Positions 1-7,286 of a stretch of DNA of 64,000 nucleotides are shown one piece after another. The notes beneath the pieces are model-generated. The model was not told the origin of the DNA and ran no database searches. It saw only the letters and a list, made by a program, of their open reading frames with translations. The first letter of the stretch is position 1. Each line of letters starts with the position of its first letter. Position numbers and translations under genes: made by a program. Origin of the DNA: Streptococcus mitis (GTDB taxonomy: Bacteria > Bacillota > Bacilli > Lactobacillales > Streptococcaceae); assembly GCF_000722695.1 (NCBI RefSeq), contig NZ_JPFU01000013.1, positions 124,001-188,000 on the forward strand. Direction: 5' to 3'.

Positions 1-143
1 ACATATGTATGAAAAAGAGGGGCTAGTCCTACACATAGAGACAATAGATAATTACTAAATCTTATCTCACCAATTCCTGCAAAAAAATGTTTCATTTTAA
101 ATATCCCCATTTTACCTTTTATCTTTATAATCCACAAACAACT

Positions 144-356
144 CTATTGACTTCTCTTTTTTTTGAAAAATCTTGACAACAAATTTACTCCACTTAATGC
201 TACTAAGACTTCAATGGGTAAAAAATAGTAATCCCATATCAAATGAGAAATCAGCAATGTTAGAAATAGTGTACAGTCAATATAACTATTCTGAAAATAC
301 TCTGTAATTACATAATACAGAAACACCACAACCATCAAAATTAAAATAACCATCAT
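144..356 (-). CDS. Small hydrophobic membrane protein, unknown function
   Basis: Encodes 70 residues with two hydrophobic stretches (about residues 2-20 and 28-58) and a basic tail ending KKKRSQ, so a small two-pass membrane protein is likely. A GGGTGAT ribosome site lies about six bases before the ATG, which supports the start. It follows another small two-pass protein and the remnant of a double-glycine prepeptide gene on the same strand. The arrangement resembles bacteriocin and immunity clusters, where small membrane proteins protect the producer, but no family is recognised and that role is inferred from position only. Confidence 0.5.
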   Translation of the reverse strand: MMVILILMVVVFLYYVITEYFQNSYIDCTLFLTLLISHLIWDYYFLPIEVLVALSGVNLLSRFFKKKRSQ

Positions 357-467
357 AATACTATCACCCTGTTCTTAATTTATTGTCACTTTTTCCATCC
401 CATTCATCAATAGCATTAAAAATCCAATCAATAAATGATTACCTACTCACTAATACTATTCTAAAAT

Positions 468-647
468 TTAATTTTTTAGGGGATTTAGTAACGCAATTCC
501 AATTAGCAATACACCTAATATAAATAAAAGTATTTCCCAAAATTTATTCTCAGTTTTAATAAAAGGTATAAGATACATACTAACCAATATGGAACTTACT
601 CCTAAAAGAGCAAAGACCATTCTGATTTTATCACTTAGTTTAAACAT
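468..647 (-). CDS. Small two-pass membrane protein, possible immunity-type protein
   Basis: Encodes 59 residues starting MFKLSDKIRM, with two predicted membrane segments (about residues 10-27 and 35-53). The frame is open to an ATG at 728, but a GGGGA ribosome site lies about nine bases before the ATG at 647, so the shorter protein is preferred. The 27-codon upstream extension overlaps the degenerate prepeptide gene in another frame and reads as a soluble, cysteine-containing segment, unlike the rest. A bacteriocin immunity role fits the context but is inference. No homologue is recognised. Confidence 0.5.
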   Translation of the reverse strand: MFKLSDKIRMVFALLGVSSILVSMYLIPFIKTENKFWEILLFILGVLLIGIALLNPLKN

Positions 648-681
648 ATTTAATTCCCCATAAAATAAGCATTGACTACGT

Positions 682-786
682 TTACTGTAACATTCTCCCG
701 TCTTTATGTAGAGATAATCCCCCATCAAGACATCTCATCTCTTCTTACTCAATAGCAGCATAATTATTTGGTGATACGAGTTTCAT
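682..786 (-). pseudogene. Remnant of a double-glycine (bacteriocin-type) prepeptide gene
   Basis: A very good ribosome site (AAAGAGGAGA) precedes an ATG at 786. The frame reads MKLVSPNNYAAIE, then TAA at 745-747, then EEMRCLDGG followed by LSLHKDGRMLQ and a second stop at 682-684. An acidic EExxxLDGG segment ending in two glycines is typical of leaders cleaved by the peptidase domain of bacteriocin ABC exporters. The first stop could arise by one G-to-T change from GAA. The cargo after GG is only 11 residues, so it is also degraded or frameshifted. Identification rests on the leader pattern alone. No processing exporter is present in the window. Confidence 0.5.
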
Positions 787-935
787 AAGATTTCTCCTCT
801 TTAACGTTGCATGGTTAGGATAGTTCTCTAATTAGTAATCGTCGACTGCGTTTAAAGCACTTTGTTACCTAGATAAAATATCCTTTCTCTACCTGATTTG
901 ATTTTAAAGAGAACTAAGATTTAACCATATCTATC

Positions 936-1667
936 TCATTTCTTGTTTTTAAATAATTCATACTCTTTTTCTCTGACAAAGGGAAGTGAAAAATTAGAAA
1001 AAATTAGTAGAATTGAAAACAGATATCCGTCTGTTTGTATCACTAAAACATAACTTAAAAATATATAGACCATCAAATCTAGTACAAAAAGAGAAAATAT
1101 CCTCCTTTTCATTGCCTTACTTGTCTTAAAGATTCTGTTTAATAGAATCTTTATCGTAGTATCTACACAAATTTTTATCAAAAAGATAAGAGCCAATACA
1201 CAATTATCAACTGTACCATTAAGAATAAATGGAAATATAGTTAATATAAAACTAGAAATCTCTAAGTATTTTATCCAAGGAGATTGAGACATCTTACTTT
1301 TAAACTGACTGATTTTCCTATACTCGCTAGCTAATCTAGTATCAAAATCTTTACCAATTATATTAAAGATTAAGAACTCCAGGATAAAAATAATTATTAA
1401 TACGATATAAGTAGAAACCTTTCCTGGAAAATATTTATTGATTAAAATCGGGAAACTAATTAACAGAATTGAGTTTATAGCCAGACAAATGGATACTATT
1501 TTATTCTTCACAGAGTATATAGGTAGCGATACTATCGAATAGAGAAACGCTAAAAAAATAAGCAAGAGATACTCAGTACTGCTAATTAACGGCGCCCTTA
1601 ATGATAAAAATAGATAGGCACCCCACACGATGATGTGAGCTTTACGAATTGACTCTAGATTACTCAT
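936..1667 (-). CDS. Polytopic membrane protein, unknown function
   Basis: Encodes 243 residues with about six or seven hydrophobic segments separated by short basic loops. A loop near residues 105-130 (KDFDTRLASEYRKISQFK) is the longest soluble part. The start is backed by an AGGAG ribosome site seven bases before ATG. No family motif is visible; it might be an ABC-2 type permease without its ATPase, or an unclassified accessory membrane protein. It lies upstream of the degenerate prepeptide gene on the same strand and is notably AT-rich, which suits an accessory locus. Confidence 0.55.
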   Translation of the reverse strand: MSNLESIRKAHIIVWGAYLFLSLRAPLISSTEYLLLIFLAFLYSIVSLPIYSVKNKIVSICLAINSILLISFPILINKYFPGKVSTYIVLIIIFILEFLIFNIIGKDFDTRLASEYRKISQFKSKMSQSPWIKYLEISSFILTIFPFILNGTVDNCVLALIFLIKICVDTTIKILLNRIFKTSKAMKRRIFSLFVLDLMVYIFLSYVLVIQTDGYLFSILLIFSNFSLPFVREKEYELFKNKK

Positions 1668-2113
1668 CTACCTACTCCTAATATGTAAGTTGAAATACAT
1701 TTTTTGCAAATGAAAATATTATTATTATTTGGAGATCCAAAATATCTATCCCTCTTCTAGACCTAAACCAAGTCAGATTAAAGATACAAATATAATGGTA
1801 GGGCTTTCTTTTACTTTAGACTATCATAAAACAAGGAATCTTTCAACAAAATTCATTGGCAAAACACTATTCTAGAAGATTGTTAGCCCAAATCTTTCAG
1901 AATAGATCAATCCTAACTATCGAATACCTTGATTTCATAAATATCCTTGCAATTCTAGGCCTAGAATTCCTATAAACTAAATGTTTTCGTACTCTTCTAA
2001 ACCATTGATTGCCTTAAATTTTAATTTTTAAAGAATTCTAAAGCTAGAATAGTCCCATAACAATCAGTTTTGATTGATTCACAATTTAGAAACACTATAG
2101 CTTTACTCCTGTT
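1668..2113. other. Gene-free AT-rich stretch with an 18-bp palindrome
   Basis: No convincing open frame with a ribosome site was found on either strand; all frames are broken by several stops. A perfect 18-bp palindrome, AATTCTAGGCCTAGAATT, lies at 1951-1968. The region may contain decayed coding sequence, but I could not identify a parent gene. Confidence 0.5.
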
Positions 2114-2146
2114 AAAATAAAAGGAACTGCATAAAGCAATCCCTTT
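2114..2146 (-). terminator. Rho-independent terminator after dhaM
   Basis: On the minus strand AAAGGGATTGC pairs with GCAGTTCCTTT over 11 positions (two G-U) around the loop TTTAT, followed by TTTTATTTT. It lies 80 bases past the dhaM stop and ends the dhaKLM operon. Confidence 0.7.
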
Positions 2147-2228
2147 CTGATTTTGAAATTATTTACTTAAAATTTGATAGTTGAGATAATAATTAGCTCA
2201 CCTATAAAAAGAGTTATAGTAAAATTCC

Positions 2229-2603
2229 TTATTTATTGATTTCAAGCTCCTCCAACTGTGTTTGAATAACCGACAGTTCTGCCCCAGCCTGAAGAAGAGC
2301 AGCTGCAGTATAGGCGCCTTCTACAATTGGAACCCTGTTGATGATAATACTCTTATCACTAAAATCAGCCACCATTTCTAAGTTCATTTTAGCAGAACCT
2401 AGGTCAAAAAAGGCAAGTAAAGTATCTGCTGGATTTTCAGAAACAACCCTATCTACTTGATCAAAACTAGTTCCAATTCCTCCGTCCTCGGTTCCTCCTA
2501 CATAAGTAATCGGAACATCTTTAGCCACTTCACCAATCAGTTCAACAACACCTTGTGCAATATTTTTGGAATGTGAAACGATAACAAGACCTATACTTTC
2601 CAT
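2229..2603 (-). CDS. dhaM: Dihydroxyacetone kinase phosphotransfer subunit DhaM
   Basis: DhaM carries phosphate from HPr to the ADP bound in DhaL, so that dihydroxyacetone is phosphorylated at the expense of phosphoenolpyruvate. The 124-residue protein is a single EIIA-mannose-like domain. His11 in IVSHSKNIAQG is the expected phosphorylation site. It is the short Gram-positive form, without the HPr and EI domains fused in E. coli DhaM. Its ATG overlaps the dhaL stop (TAATG), so the two are translationally coupled. The general PTS genes ptsHI that feed it lie 5 kb away. Confidence 0.93.
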   Translation of the reverse strand: MESIGLVIVSHSKNIAQGVVELIGEVAKDVPITYVGGTEDGGIGTSFDQVDRVVSENPADTLLAFFDLGSAKMNLEMVADFSDKSIIINRVPIVEGAYTAAALLQAGAELSVIQTQLEELEINK

Positions 2604-3178
2604 TAAACCACCCCAGTTTCTAAAAGAGCAGTAAAGAGTAATCCTGATGAGAATGATCCAGGATCAATATGTCCGAGAGAACGTTCTCCTACATAAGATG
2701 CCCTTCCTTTAGTTGCAAGTAAATCTTTGGTAGCATTCACTACCTTATCAATAACCTCTTGAGTCAATTGGCCATCAGACAAGGCAGCAATAGCAGGAGT
2801 CCAAACATCAACCATTGTCTTCTCTCCAACTACTGCTTTCCCACGTTTGACAATCATATCCAAACCACTTTGTAAGATTTCTTCTAATTTTGAATGAGAA
2901 TCAGCCTTGGACATTCCCATAAAAGCAGAGCCATACAAGGGACCAGAAGCACCGCCTACCTTACTCAATAGTTGCATTGAGACAAGTTTAAAGACATCAC
3001 TGCTTGTCTCAAATTGCTTTCCTTCTAAGTTTTCCATAACTGCAGCCATGCCACGCGCCATATTTCCACCGTGGTCTCCATCTCCTATAGGTGTGTCTAG
3101 TTCACTAAGATAATCTTTCTGTTCTTGAATCTTTTCATTAAAAAGCTTCATCCATTCAAGAGCTTGTTCAGCATTCAT
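2603..3178 (-). CDS. dhaL: Dihydroxyacetone kinase ADP-binding subunit DhaL
   Basis: DhaL holds ADP as a permanent cofactor, receives phosphate from DhaM and passes it to dihydroxyacetone on DhaK. The 191-residue protein has the helical-barrel motif DTPIGDGDHGGNM, in which Asp28, Asp33 and Asp35 would bind the two magnesium ions. The motif GGASGPLYG near residue 80 and the C-terminal GRASYVGERSLGHIDPG are also family hallmarks. It is 21 bases downstream of dhaK with an AGGAGG-type ribosome site, and one base overlaps dhaM. Confidence 0.93.
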   Translation of the reverse strand: MNAEQALEWMKLFNEKIQEQKDYLSELDTPIGDGDHGGNMARGMAAVMENLEGKQFETSSDVFKLVSMQLLSKVGGASGPLYGSAFMGMSKADSHSKLEEILQSGLDMIVKRGKAVVGEKTMVDVWTPAIAALSDGQLTQEVIDKVVNATKDLLATKGRASYVGERSLGHIDPGSFSSGLLFTALLETGVV

Positions 3179-3199
3179 TTGACATTTCCTCCTTGAGTT

Positions 3200-4189
3200 T
3201 TACCAAGCTGGTGTAGTAACAGGTGCATTTAGAGCATCCAACCACTCATCATCTGCCAATCGAATCAATGTCAATGACAAACCAGCCATATCGATTGAAG
3301 TCATATAGTTTCCAATTTTCTTAAATGCCAACTGAACACCTTTTTCATGGAGCAATTTTGCCACATCATTTGCAAATACATATTGTTCCATAAGAGGAGT
3401 GCTTCCTAAACCATTAATGAGAAGGCCATAGCGTTCACCAGCTTTAAGTTGGAAACCTTCAGATAGTTTTTTAACCAATTCTGAGGCCAATTGTGCTGAA
3501 GGTTGCATTTTCTCTTTTTTATATCCTGGCTCACCATGAATACCAACTCCATATTCAAATTCATCATCTTCTAGAACAAAACCTGGTTTCCCAACCTCAG
3601 GAACGGTTGCTCCAGACAGGGCCAGCCCAATTGTTTTAATTTCTAAGACAAGTTTATCGGCCAAGTCCTTCATTTCAGCTAATGACTTACCAGAACGAGC
3701 TGCGGAACCCAAAATTTTATGGACTAATATAGTACCTGCAACACCTCGACGACCTTGGGTATAGAGACTATTTTCAACAGCGATATCATCATCAACCACA
3801 ACGCTTGCTACGTCAATGCCTTCCATTTCAGCAAGTTCTTGTGCAATTTCAAAGTTCATAATGTCCCCAGAATAGTTCTTGATGACCATGAAAACTCCAA
3901 CACCTTCATCAGCCGCCTTAATGGCCTCTAAAATTTGGTCTGGAGTAGGTGATGTAAAGACTGCGCCACAAATGGCAGCAGACAACATTCCTTCTCCTAC
4001 AAATCCAGCATGACTTGGTTCATGTCCTGATCCTCCACCTGAAATGAGTCCAACTTTTCCCGTCTTTTCTGCCTTTCTAACGATGACATCAAAACCATCT
4101 AAGCGTTCTACCAAGTCATCATGCATGAATGACAATCCCTGCAACATTTCATCAACAACCTGTGTCGGTTCATTTATAATTTTTTTCAT
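3200..4189 (-). CDS. dhaK: Dihydroxyacetone kinase substrate-binding subunit DhaK
   Basis: DhaK binds dihydroxyacetone covalently and presents it to DhaL for phosphorylation, giving dihydroxyacetone phosphate for glycolysis. The 329-residue length is normal. The loop GGGSGHEPSHAGFVG (51-65) lines the substrate site, Asp109 in YSGDI is the expected general base, and His218 in GVGIHGEPGY is the residue that forms the hemiaminal with the substrate. It is the first gene of dhaKLM. Expression is probably activated by DhaS with DhaQ and repressed through the cre site, both visible in the 150-base gap to dhaS. Confidence 0.95.
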   Translation of the reverse strand: MKKIINEPTQVVDEMLQGLSFMHDDLVERLDGFDVIVRKAEKTGKVGLISGGGSGHEPSHAGFVGEGMLSAAICGAVFTSPTPDQILEAIKAADEGVGVFMVIKNYSGDIMNFEIAQELAEMEGIDVASVVVDDDIAVENSLYTQGRRGVAGTILVHKILGSAARSGKSLAEMKDLADKLVLEIKTIGLALSGATVPEVGKPGFVLEDDEFEYGVGIHGEPGYKKEKMQPSAQLASELVKKLSEGFQLKAGERYGLLINGLGSTPLMEQYVFANDVAKLLHEKGVQLAFKKIGNYMTSIDMAGLSLTLIRLADDEWLDALNAPVTTPAW

Positions 4190-4214
4190 GAGAAACTCCT
4201 TTCGGCATCTACCT

Positions 4215-4230
4215 TTGTTTTCGCTTTCAT
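4215..4230 (-). promoter_or_regulatory. cre site (CcpA box) at the dhaK start region
   Basis: The minus strand reads ATGAAAGCGAAAACAA, matching the cre consensus WTGNNARCGNWWWCAW at every fixed position. It overlaps the end of the dhaK -10 box and the likely transcription start, a position suited to repression by CcpA when preferred sugars are present. Confidence 0.75.
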
Positions 4231-4257
4231 TATATATTTTTTATCGCTGGCTGATAA
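4229..4257 (-). promoter_or_regulatory. dhaK promoter
   Basis: The -10 box TATAAT (4229-4234) is perfect, and the -35 box TTATCA (4252-4257) is poor at a 17-base spacing. A weak -35 next to an upstream operator is what an activator-dependent promoter looks like. Confidence 0.7.
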
Positions 4258-4258
4258 G

Positions 4259-4280
4259 GGACAGATTCTATTATTTGTCC
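4259..4280. promoter_or_regulatory. DhaS operator
   Basis: The inverted repeat GGACAGAT-N6-ATTTGTCC differs by one base from the operator described for Lactococcus lactis DhaS (GGACACAT-N6-ATTTGTCC, from memory). It ends one base from the dhaK -35 box, a good place for activation. A second dyad, TTTAAACCCGTTTAAA at 4284-4299, lies between this operator and dhaS. Confidence 0.75.
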
Positions 4281-4342
4281 CCTTTTAAACCCGTTTAAAA
4301 AAATTTTTTGGTAAAATGAAGGAAGTAAAAGAAAGGTTTCCT

Positions 4343-4873
4343 ATGGCATCATCACTCATTACAAAAAAACGGATTGCCAAGGCATTTAGAGACCTATTAG
4401 CTACTAGAGAATTTGATAAAATCTCTATTGTAGATATCATGGAATCAGCTGGCATTCGTAGACAGACCTTTTATAATCACTTTCTTGACAAATATGAACT
4501 GCTAGACTGGATATTTGAAAATGACTTAACCGAGTACATCACCAATAACTTGGACTTCATTTCAGGCCAAAAACTATTGCAAGAATTATTTTTTTATTTC
4601 GAACAAGAGCGTTACTTTTATATTCAACTTTTTGATATTCAAGGGCAAAATAACTTCTATGACCACTTTATAAGTTACTGTCGCTTGCTGGTATCAAAAA
4701 TTTTAAGAGAATATGGCCAGATTGATATCGATTCATCTGCTTATACTTGTTTTTTGTTAGACTATCATTCACATGCTCTAGCAGAAATCGTGAAGGCTTA
4801 CGTCAATAAAAAAAGTCCAGTTCCACAACCAGACTTTCTAATCATGACAATTATTGGAAAGAGACCACAATGA
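4343..4873 (+). CDS. dhaS: TetR-family activator of the dha operon, DhaS
   Basis: DhaS belongs to the TetR family, but in Lactococcus it activates dhaKLM when bound to DhaQ loaded with dihydroxyacetone. The 176-residue protein has the N-terminal helix-turn-helix (SLITKKRIAKAFRDLLATR, then SIVDIMESAGIRRQTFYNHF) and a C-terminal helical ligand and partner domain. The frame opens at 4316, but AAAGG about ten bases before the ATG at 4343 and the family N-terminus favour the later start. Its last four bases overlap the dhaQ start (ATGA), so the pair is cotranslated. Confidence 0.88.
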   Translation: MASSLITKKRIAKAFRDLLATREFDKISIVDIMESAGIRRQTFYNHFLDKYELLDWIFENDLTEYITNNLDFISGQKLLQELFFYFEQERYFYIQLFDIQGQNNFYDHFISYCRLLVSKILREYGQIDIDSSAYTCFLLDYHSHALAEIVKAYVNKKSPVPQPDFLIMTIIGKRPQ

Positions 4874-5859
4874 CATTTATTTCAAATCATAAACAGAAAA
4901 TTATTTCAAGTTACATTTCGGCAACTGTTAGCAGTCACCCTGAATTAGAAAAACACCCTACCTTACCATTAGTCTATCAAAAAAATCGCAATCCTCATCA
5001 GGTTCCAATATTGTCAGGTGGAGGTTCAGGTCACGAACCTGCTCATATTGGATATGTGGGAGAAGGGATGCTTACCGCTGCTATCTATGGCCAATTATTT
5101 ACTCCTCCTACAAGAACTGAAATCTTAGAGTCCATTCGTTTTTTAAACAATGGTCACGGTGTCTTCATCATTGTAAAAAATTTCGAAGCAGACATCAAAG
5201 AATTTAGCTGGGCCATTAATACTGCTAGACAAGAAGGAATTAAGGTCGGCTATAGTCTAGCACACGACGATATTTCTATTGAACCTCACAATAGATTTCA
5301 AATTAGAGGAAGAGGGCTTGCAGGGACTATTTTACTTCATAAAGTTCTAGGATATGCAGCTCAAAATGGTGCCGACATCGAGCAACTAACTGATTTAGGT
5401 CATCAGCTTGCTCCCGAAATCGCAACAATTGGCTTTGCAACGAAATCGGCTAGTCTCCCTCAAGCCACCCTTCCACTATTTAACTTGGAAGAAGGAAATA
5501 TTTCTTATGGTATTGGGATACATGGCGAAGAAGGCTATCGTATCGTCCCATTCCAATCATCGGAAATCCTTGCAAATGAAATTATAAGTAAATTAAGATT
5601 GCACTATCATTGGAAAAAGGGTGATCAATTTATATTGCTTGTAAATAATCTAGGCACTACTACCAATCTAGAAATGGGAATATTTATCAATGATCTCCTT
5701 CAACTCTTAGAAATTGAAGGAGTCGCTATTACTTTTATAAAATCAGGAACATTTATGACCAGTCTGGATATGGCAGGTATATCTGTAACTCTATGCCCTG
5801 TAAAAAATAAGCAGTGGTTAGAAGCTCTCAATGCTCCAACAACAGCTTTTGCATGGTAA
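4870..5859 (+). CDS. dhaQ: DhaK-like coactivator DhaQ
   Basis: DhaQ is a DhaK paralogue that senses dihydroxyacetone and binds DhaS rather than acting as a kinase subunit. The 329 residues align along their whole length with DhaK and keep the GGGSGHEPAHIGYVG loop and His218 (GIGIHGEEGY), so covalent sugar binding should be retained. The segment around the DhaK base is altered from YSGDI to FEADI. It is paired with dhaS and faces away from dhaKLM. It could be mistaken for a second DhaK, but the absence of a second DhaL and the fusion-like coupling to dhaS point to a sensor. Confidence 0.88.
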   Translation: MTFISNHKQKIISSYISATVSSHPELEKHPTLPLVYQKNRNPHQVPILSGGGSGHEPAHIGYVGEGMLTAAIYGQLFTPPTRTEILESIRFLNNGHGVFIIVKNFEADIKEFSWAINTARQEGIKVGYSLAHDDISIEPHNRFQIRGRGLAGTILLHKVLGYAAQNGADIEQLTDLGHQLAPEIATIGFATKSASLPQATLPLFNLEEGNISYGIGIHGEEGYRIVPFQSSEILANEIISKLRLHYHWKKGDQFILLVNNLGTTTNLEMGIFINDLLQLLEIEGVAITFIKSGTFMTSLDMAGISVTLCPVKNKQWLEALNAPTTAFAW

Positions 5860-5876
5860 TTTACTTGTATAACTCA

Positions 5877-5911
5877 AAAGGGCTACATCACTTGGTAGCC
5901 CTTTGTTTTTA
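5877..5911 (+). terminator. Terminator after dhaQ
   Basis: AAAGGGCTAC and GGTAGCCCTTT form a 10-bp stem followed by GTTTTT, 18 bases past the dhaQ stop. Confidence 0.85.
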
Positions 5912-5956
5912 TCTTACGTTTAAAAGAACTCATTCTTGCCATTTCAAATAGGCCAT

Positions 5957-6466
5957 CTATCCCTTACAATTCTTCCGATGAGCTTTGAGTTTTTTCAGAG
6001 CCCAATCATAGTGACTGGAGGTGCTACTGATAAAATAGGAACCTAGACTTGTCCCTCCTGTCCACTTATAGACACCTTTGGTAAAGAGTTCGTCATTGCT
6101 AAAAACTTCTATCAACTCTAAAACCTCTCTATGTGATTGTTCTAGGAGTCTAGTCGCTTCTTCTAAGGAGGTTTTCTGGTGCTTCTTCCAAAAAGCGACA
6201 TTCATTTGTCCATAAGTTTTCCAATTATAAGGTTCAGGAAGAAAAGATCTTTCGTGACCTTTTTGATTAGAATGTACCCAGGTCAAAAGTAACTGCTGCC
6301 ATTCATAAAGATGGATCAAGACATCCCGCAGGTTTTTATCCCTTTTCCAGTGAGCTTCCTTTTTATTTGGGTCTCTTGAAAAATCAAATGGAGTCTGTAT
6401 CTCATCTTCACTTAGTTGGGAGATGAAACGATTGAGCTTCTCATAGTTTTCCTTAGAGGCCAGCAC
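5957..6466 (-). CDS. ClbS/DfsB (DUF1706) family protein with damaged start
   Basis: The 169-residue frame has the features of the ClbS/DfsB four-helix family: TPFDF, RDKNLRDVLIHLYEWQQLLLTW, EPYNWKTYGQMN and the end WTGGTSLGSYFISSTSSHYDWALKKLK. Members protect against genotoxins such as colibactin or act as DinB-like hydrolases; the role here is unknown. The frame has no ATG. It extends ten codons upstream from the GTG at 6466 as VPRPKTKEEL, the normal family N-terminus, where the expected ATG is GTT (6494-6496) with AAGGGAG seven bases before it. Translation may be lost or use the GTG at 6466, which has GAGGAG close by. Confidence 0.75.
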   Translation of the reverse strand: MLASKENYEKLNRFISQLSEDEIQTPFDFSRDPNKKEAHWKRDKNLRDVLIHLYEWQQLLLTWVHSNQKGHERSFLPEPYNWKTYGQMNVAFWKKHQKTSLEEATRLLEQSHREVLELIEVFSNDELFTKGVYKWTGGTSLGSYFISSTSSHYDWALKKLKAHRKNCKG

Positions 6467-6553
6467 TAGCTCCTCTTTTGTTTTTGGTCTAGGAACAGGA
6501 GTACTCCCTTCACATTACTAGTTATTATTAGAAATTTTTTATCCTTTAAATCT

Positions 6554-7048
6554 CTACAACTTATCCTTTAATTTCTCAACAAAGAGATAGGCTGCTGGAC
6601 AGGTCAAGGTATTCTTAATCGTTAAATGGTTGATTTGATGGATCTTTTTGCGGTCTGTATGGGGGAATTCACGACAGGCCTTTGGACGAACATCATAGAT
6701 GGAACAGAGATTATCTCCTCCTAGAAAGGGACAAGGCATGGATTTAAAAACCTTATCACCATCTTCATCTACCTGCAGAAACTCCGCTTCAAAAGCTGGT
6801 AATTTCATCTTAAAGTACTTAGCAATACGAGTGATGTCTGCTTCCTTGAAGTCAGGTCCCAATGTCTTGCAACAGTTAGCACAGGCAGTACAATCAATCT
6901 CCTCAAAGACTTCTTGGTGAATCTGCTGGGCTAGCTTATCTAAATTTTTTGGTGGCTTTTTCTTTAAATTGGCTAAAACTTTACGGTGCTCCTTCTGCTT
7001 TTGCAAGGCTAGCTGGTGGTAATACTCAATATCAATTTCTTTAGACAT
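6554..7048 (-). CDS. YkgJ-family cysteine-cluster (Fe-S or zinc) protein
   Basis: The 164 residues contain the YkgJ-family metal site CTACANCC (CxxCxxCC) followed by PCPFLGGDNLCSIYDVRPKACREFPHTD, giving the cysteine pattern expected for an iron-sulfur or zinc cluster. The N-terminus is a basic helix rich in lysine and glutamine. The biochemical function of the family is not known. It sits as a single gene between the ClbS-like gene and ptsI, with its own extended -10 promoter at 7079-7087 and no close operon partner. Confidence 0.85.
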   Translation of the reverse strand: MSKEIDIEYYHQLALQKQKEHRKVLANLKKKPPKNLDKLAQQIHQEVFEEIDCTACANCCKTLGPDFKEADITRIAKYFKMKLPAFEAEFLQVDEDGDKVFKSMPCPFLGGDNLCSIYDVRPKACREFPHTDRKKIHQINHLTIKNTLTCPAAYLFVEKLKDKL

Positions 7049-7078
7049 GATTTCTCTCTTATTCTAATTACTTTCCCT

Positions 7079-7087
7079 ATTATACCA
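7079..7087 (-). promoter_or_regulatory. Extended -10 promoter for the cysteine-cluster gene
   Basis: The minus strand has TGGTATAAT, an extended -10 element, about 30 bases upstream of the ATG. The -35 region (TTTTAA) is weak. Confidence 0.6.
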
Positions 7088-7164
7088 TGCCTCTGGAGCA
7101 TTTAAAAGTGGACTTTATTAGACAATATAGTGTATTGAACCTAGAATAGTACACTAAGGATTCT

Positions 7165-7232
7165 AAAACGTTTCTAGAAATTAATTTGACTTTCCTAATC
7201 TCTTTGTTCATATCTTATTTCAATCTATTATA
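7165..7232. repeat. Interspersed repeat, copy A
   Basis: This 68-base AT-rich segment matches 57638-57705 at about 55 of 68 positions by hand alignment, in the same orientation and without gaps. Both copies lie between genes next to a terminator. The family is not identified; it may be the decayed end of an insertion sequence. Confidence 0.55.
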
Positions 7233-7249
7233 CTTTTCCAAAATACGTC

Positions 7250-7279
7250 AAAAAAACCTTGCAACTAAGTTACAAGGTT
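7250..7279 (-). terminator. Terminator after ptsI
   Basis: On the minus strand AACCTTGTAACT and AGTTGCAAGGTT form a stem followed by seven T residues, about ten bases past the ptsI stop. Confidence 0.85.
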
Positions 7280-7286
7280 AATGACA

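Noticed and set aside
468..728. 86-residue version of the small membrane protein
   Set aside because: The upstream 27 codons have no good ribosome site and overlap the prepeptide remnant; the ATG at 647 is better supported.
1668..2113. Decayed transposase or Rgg-type regulator
   Set aside because: Six-frame reading gave only short fragments broken by stops with no clear family motif.
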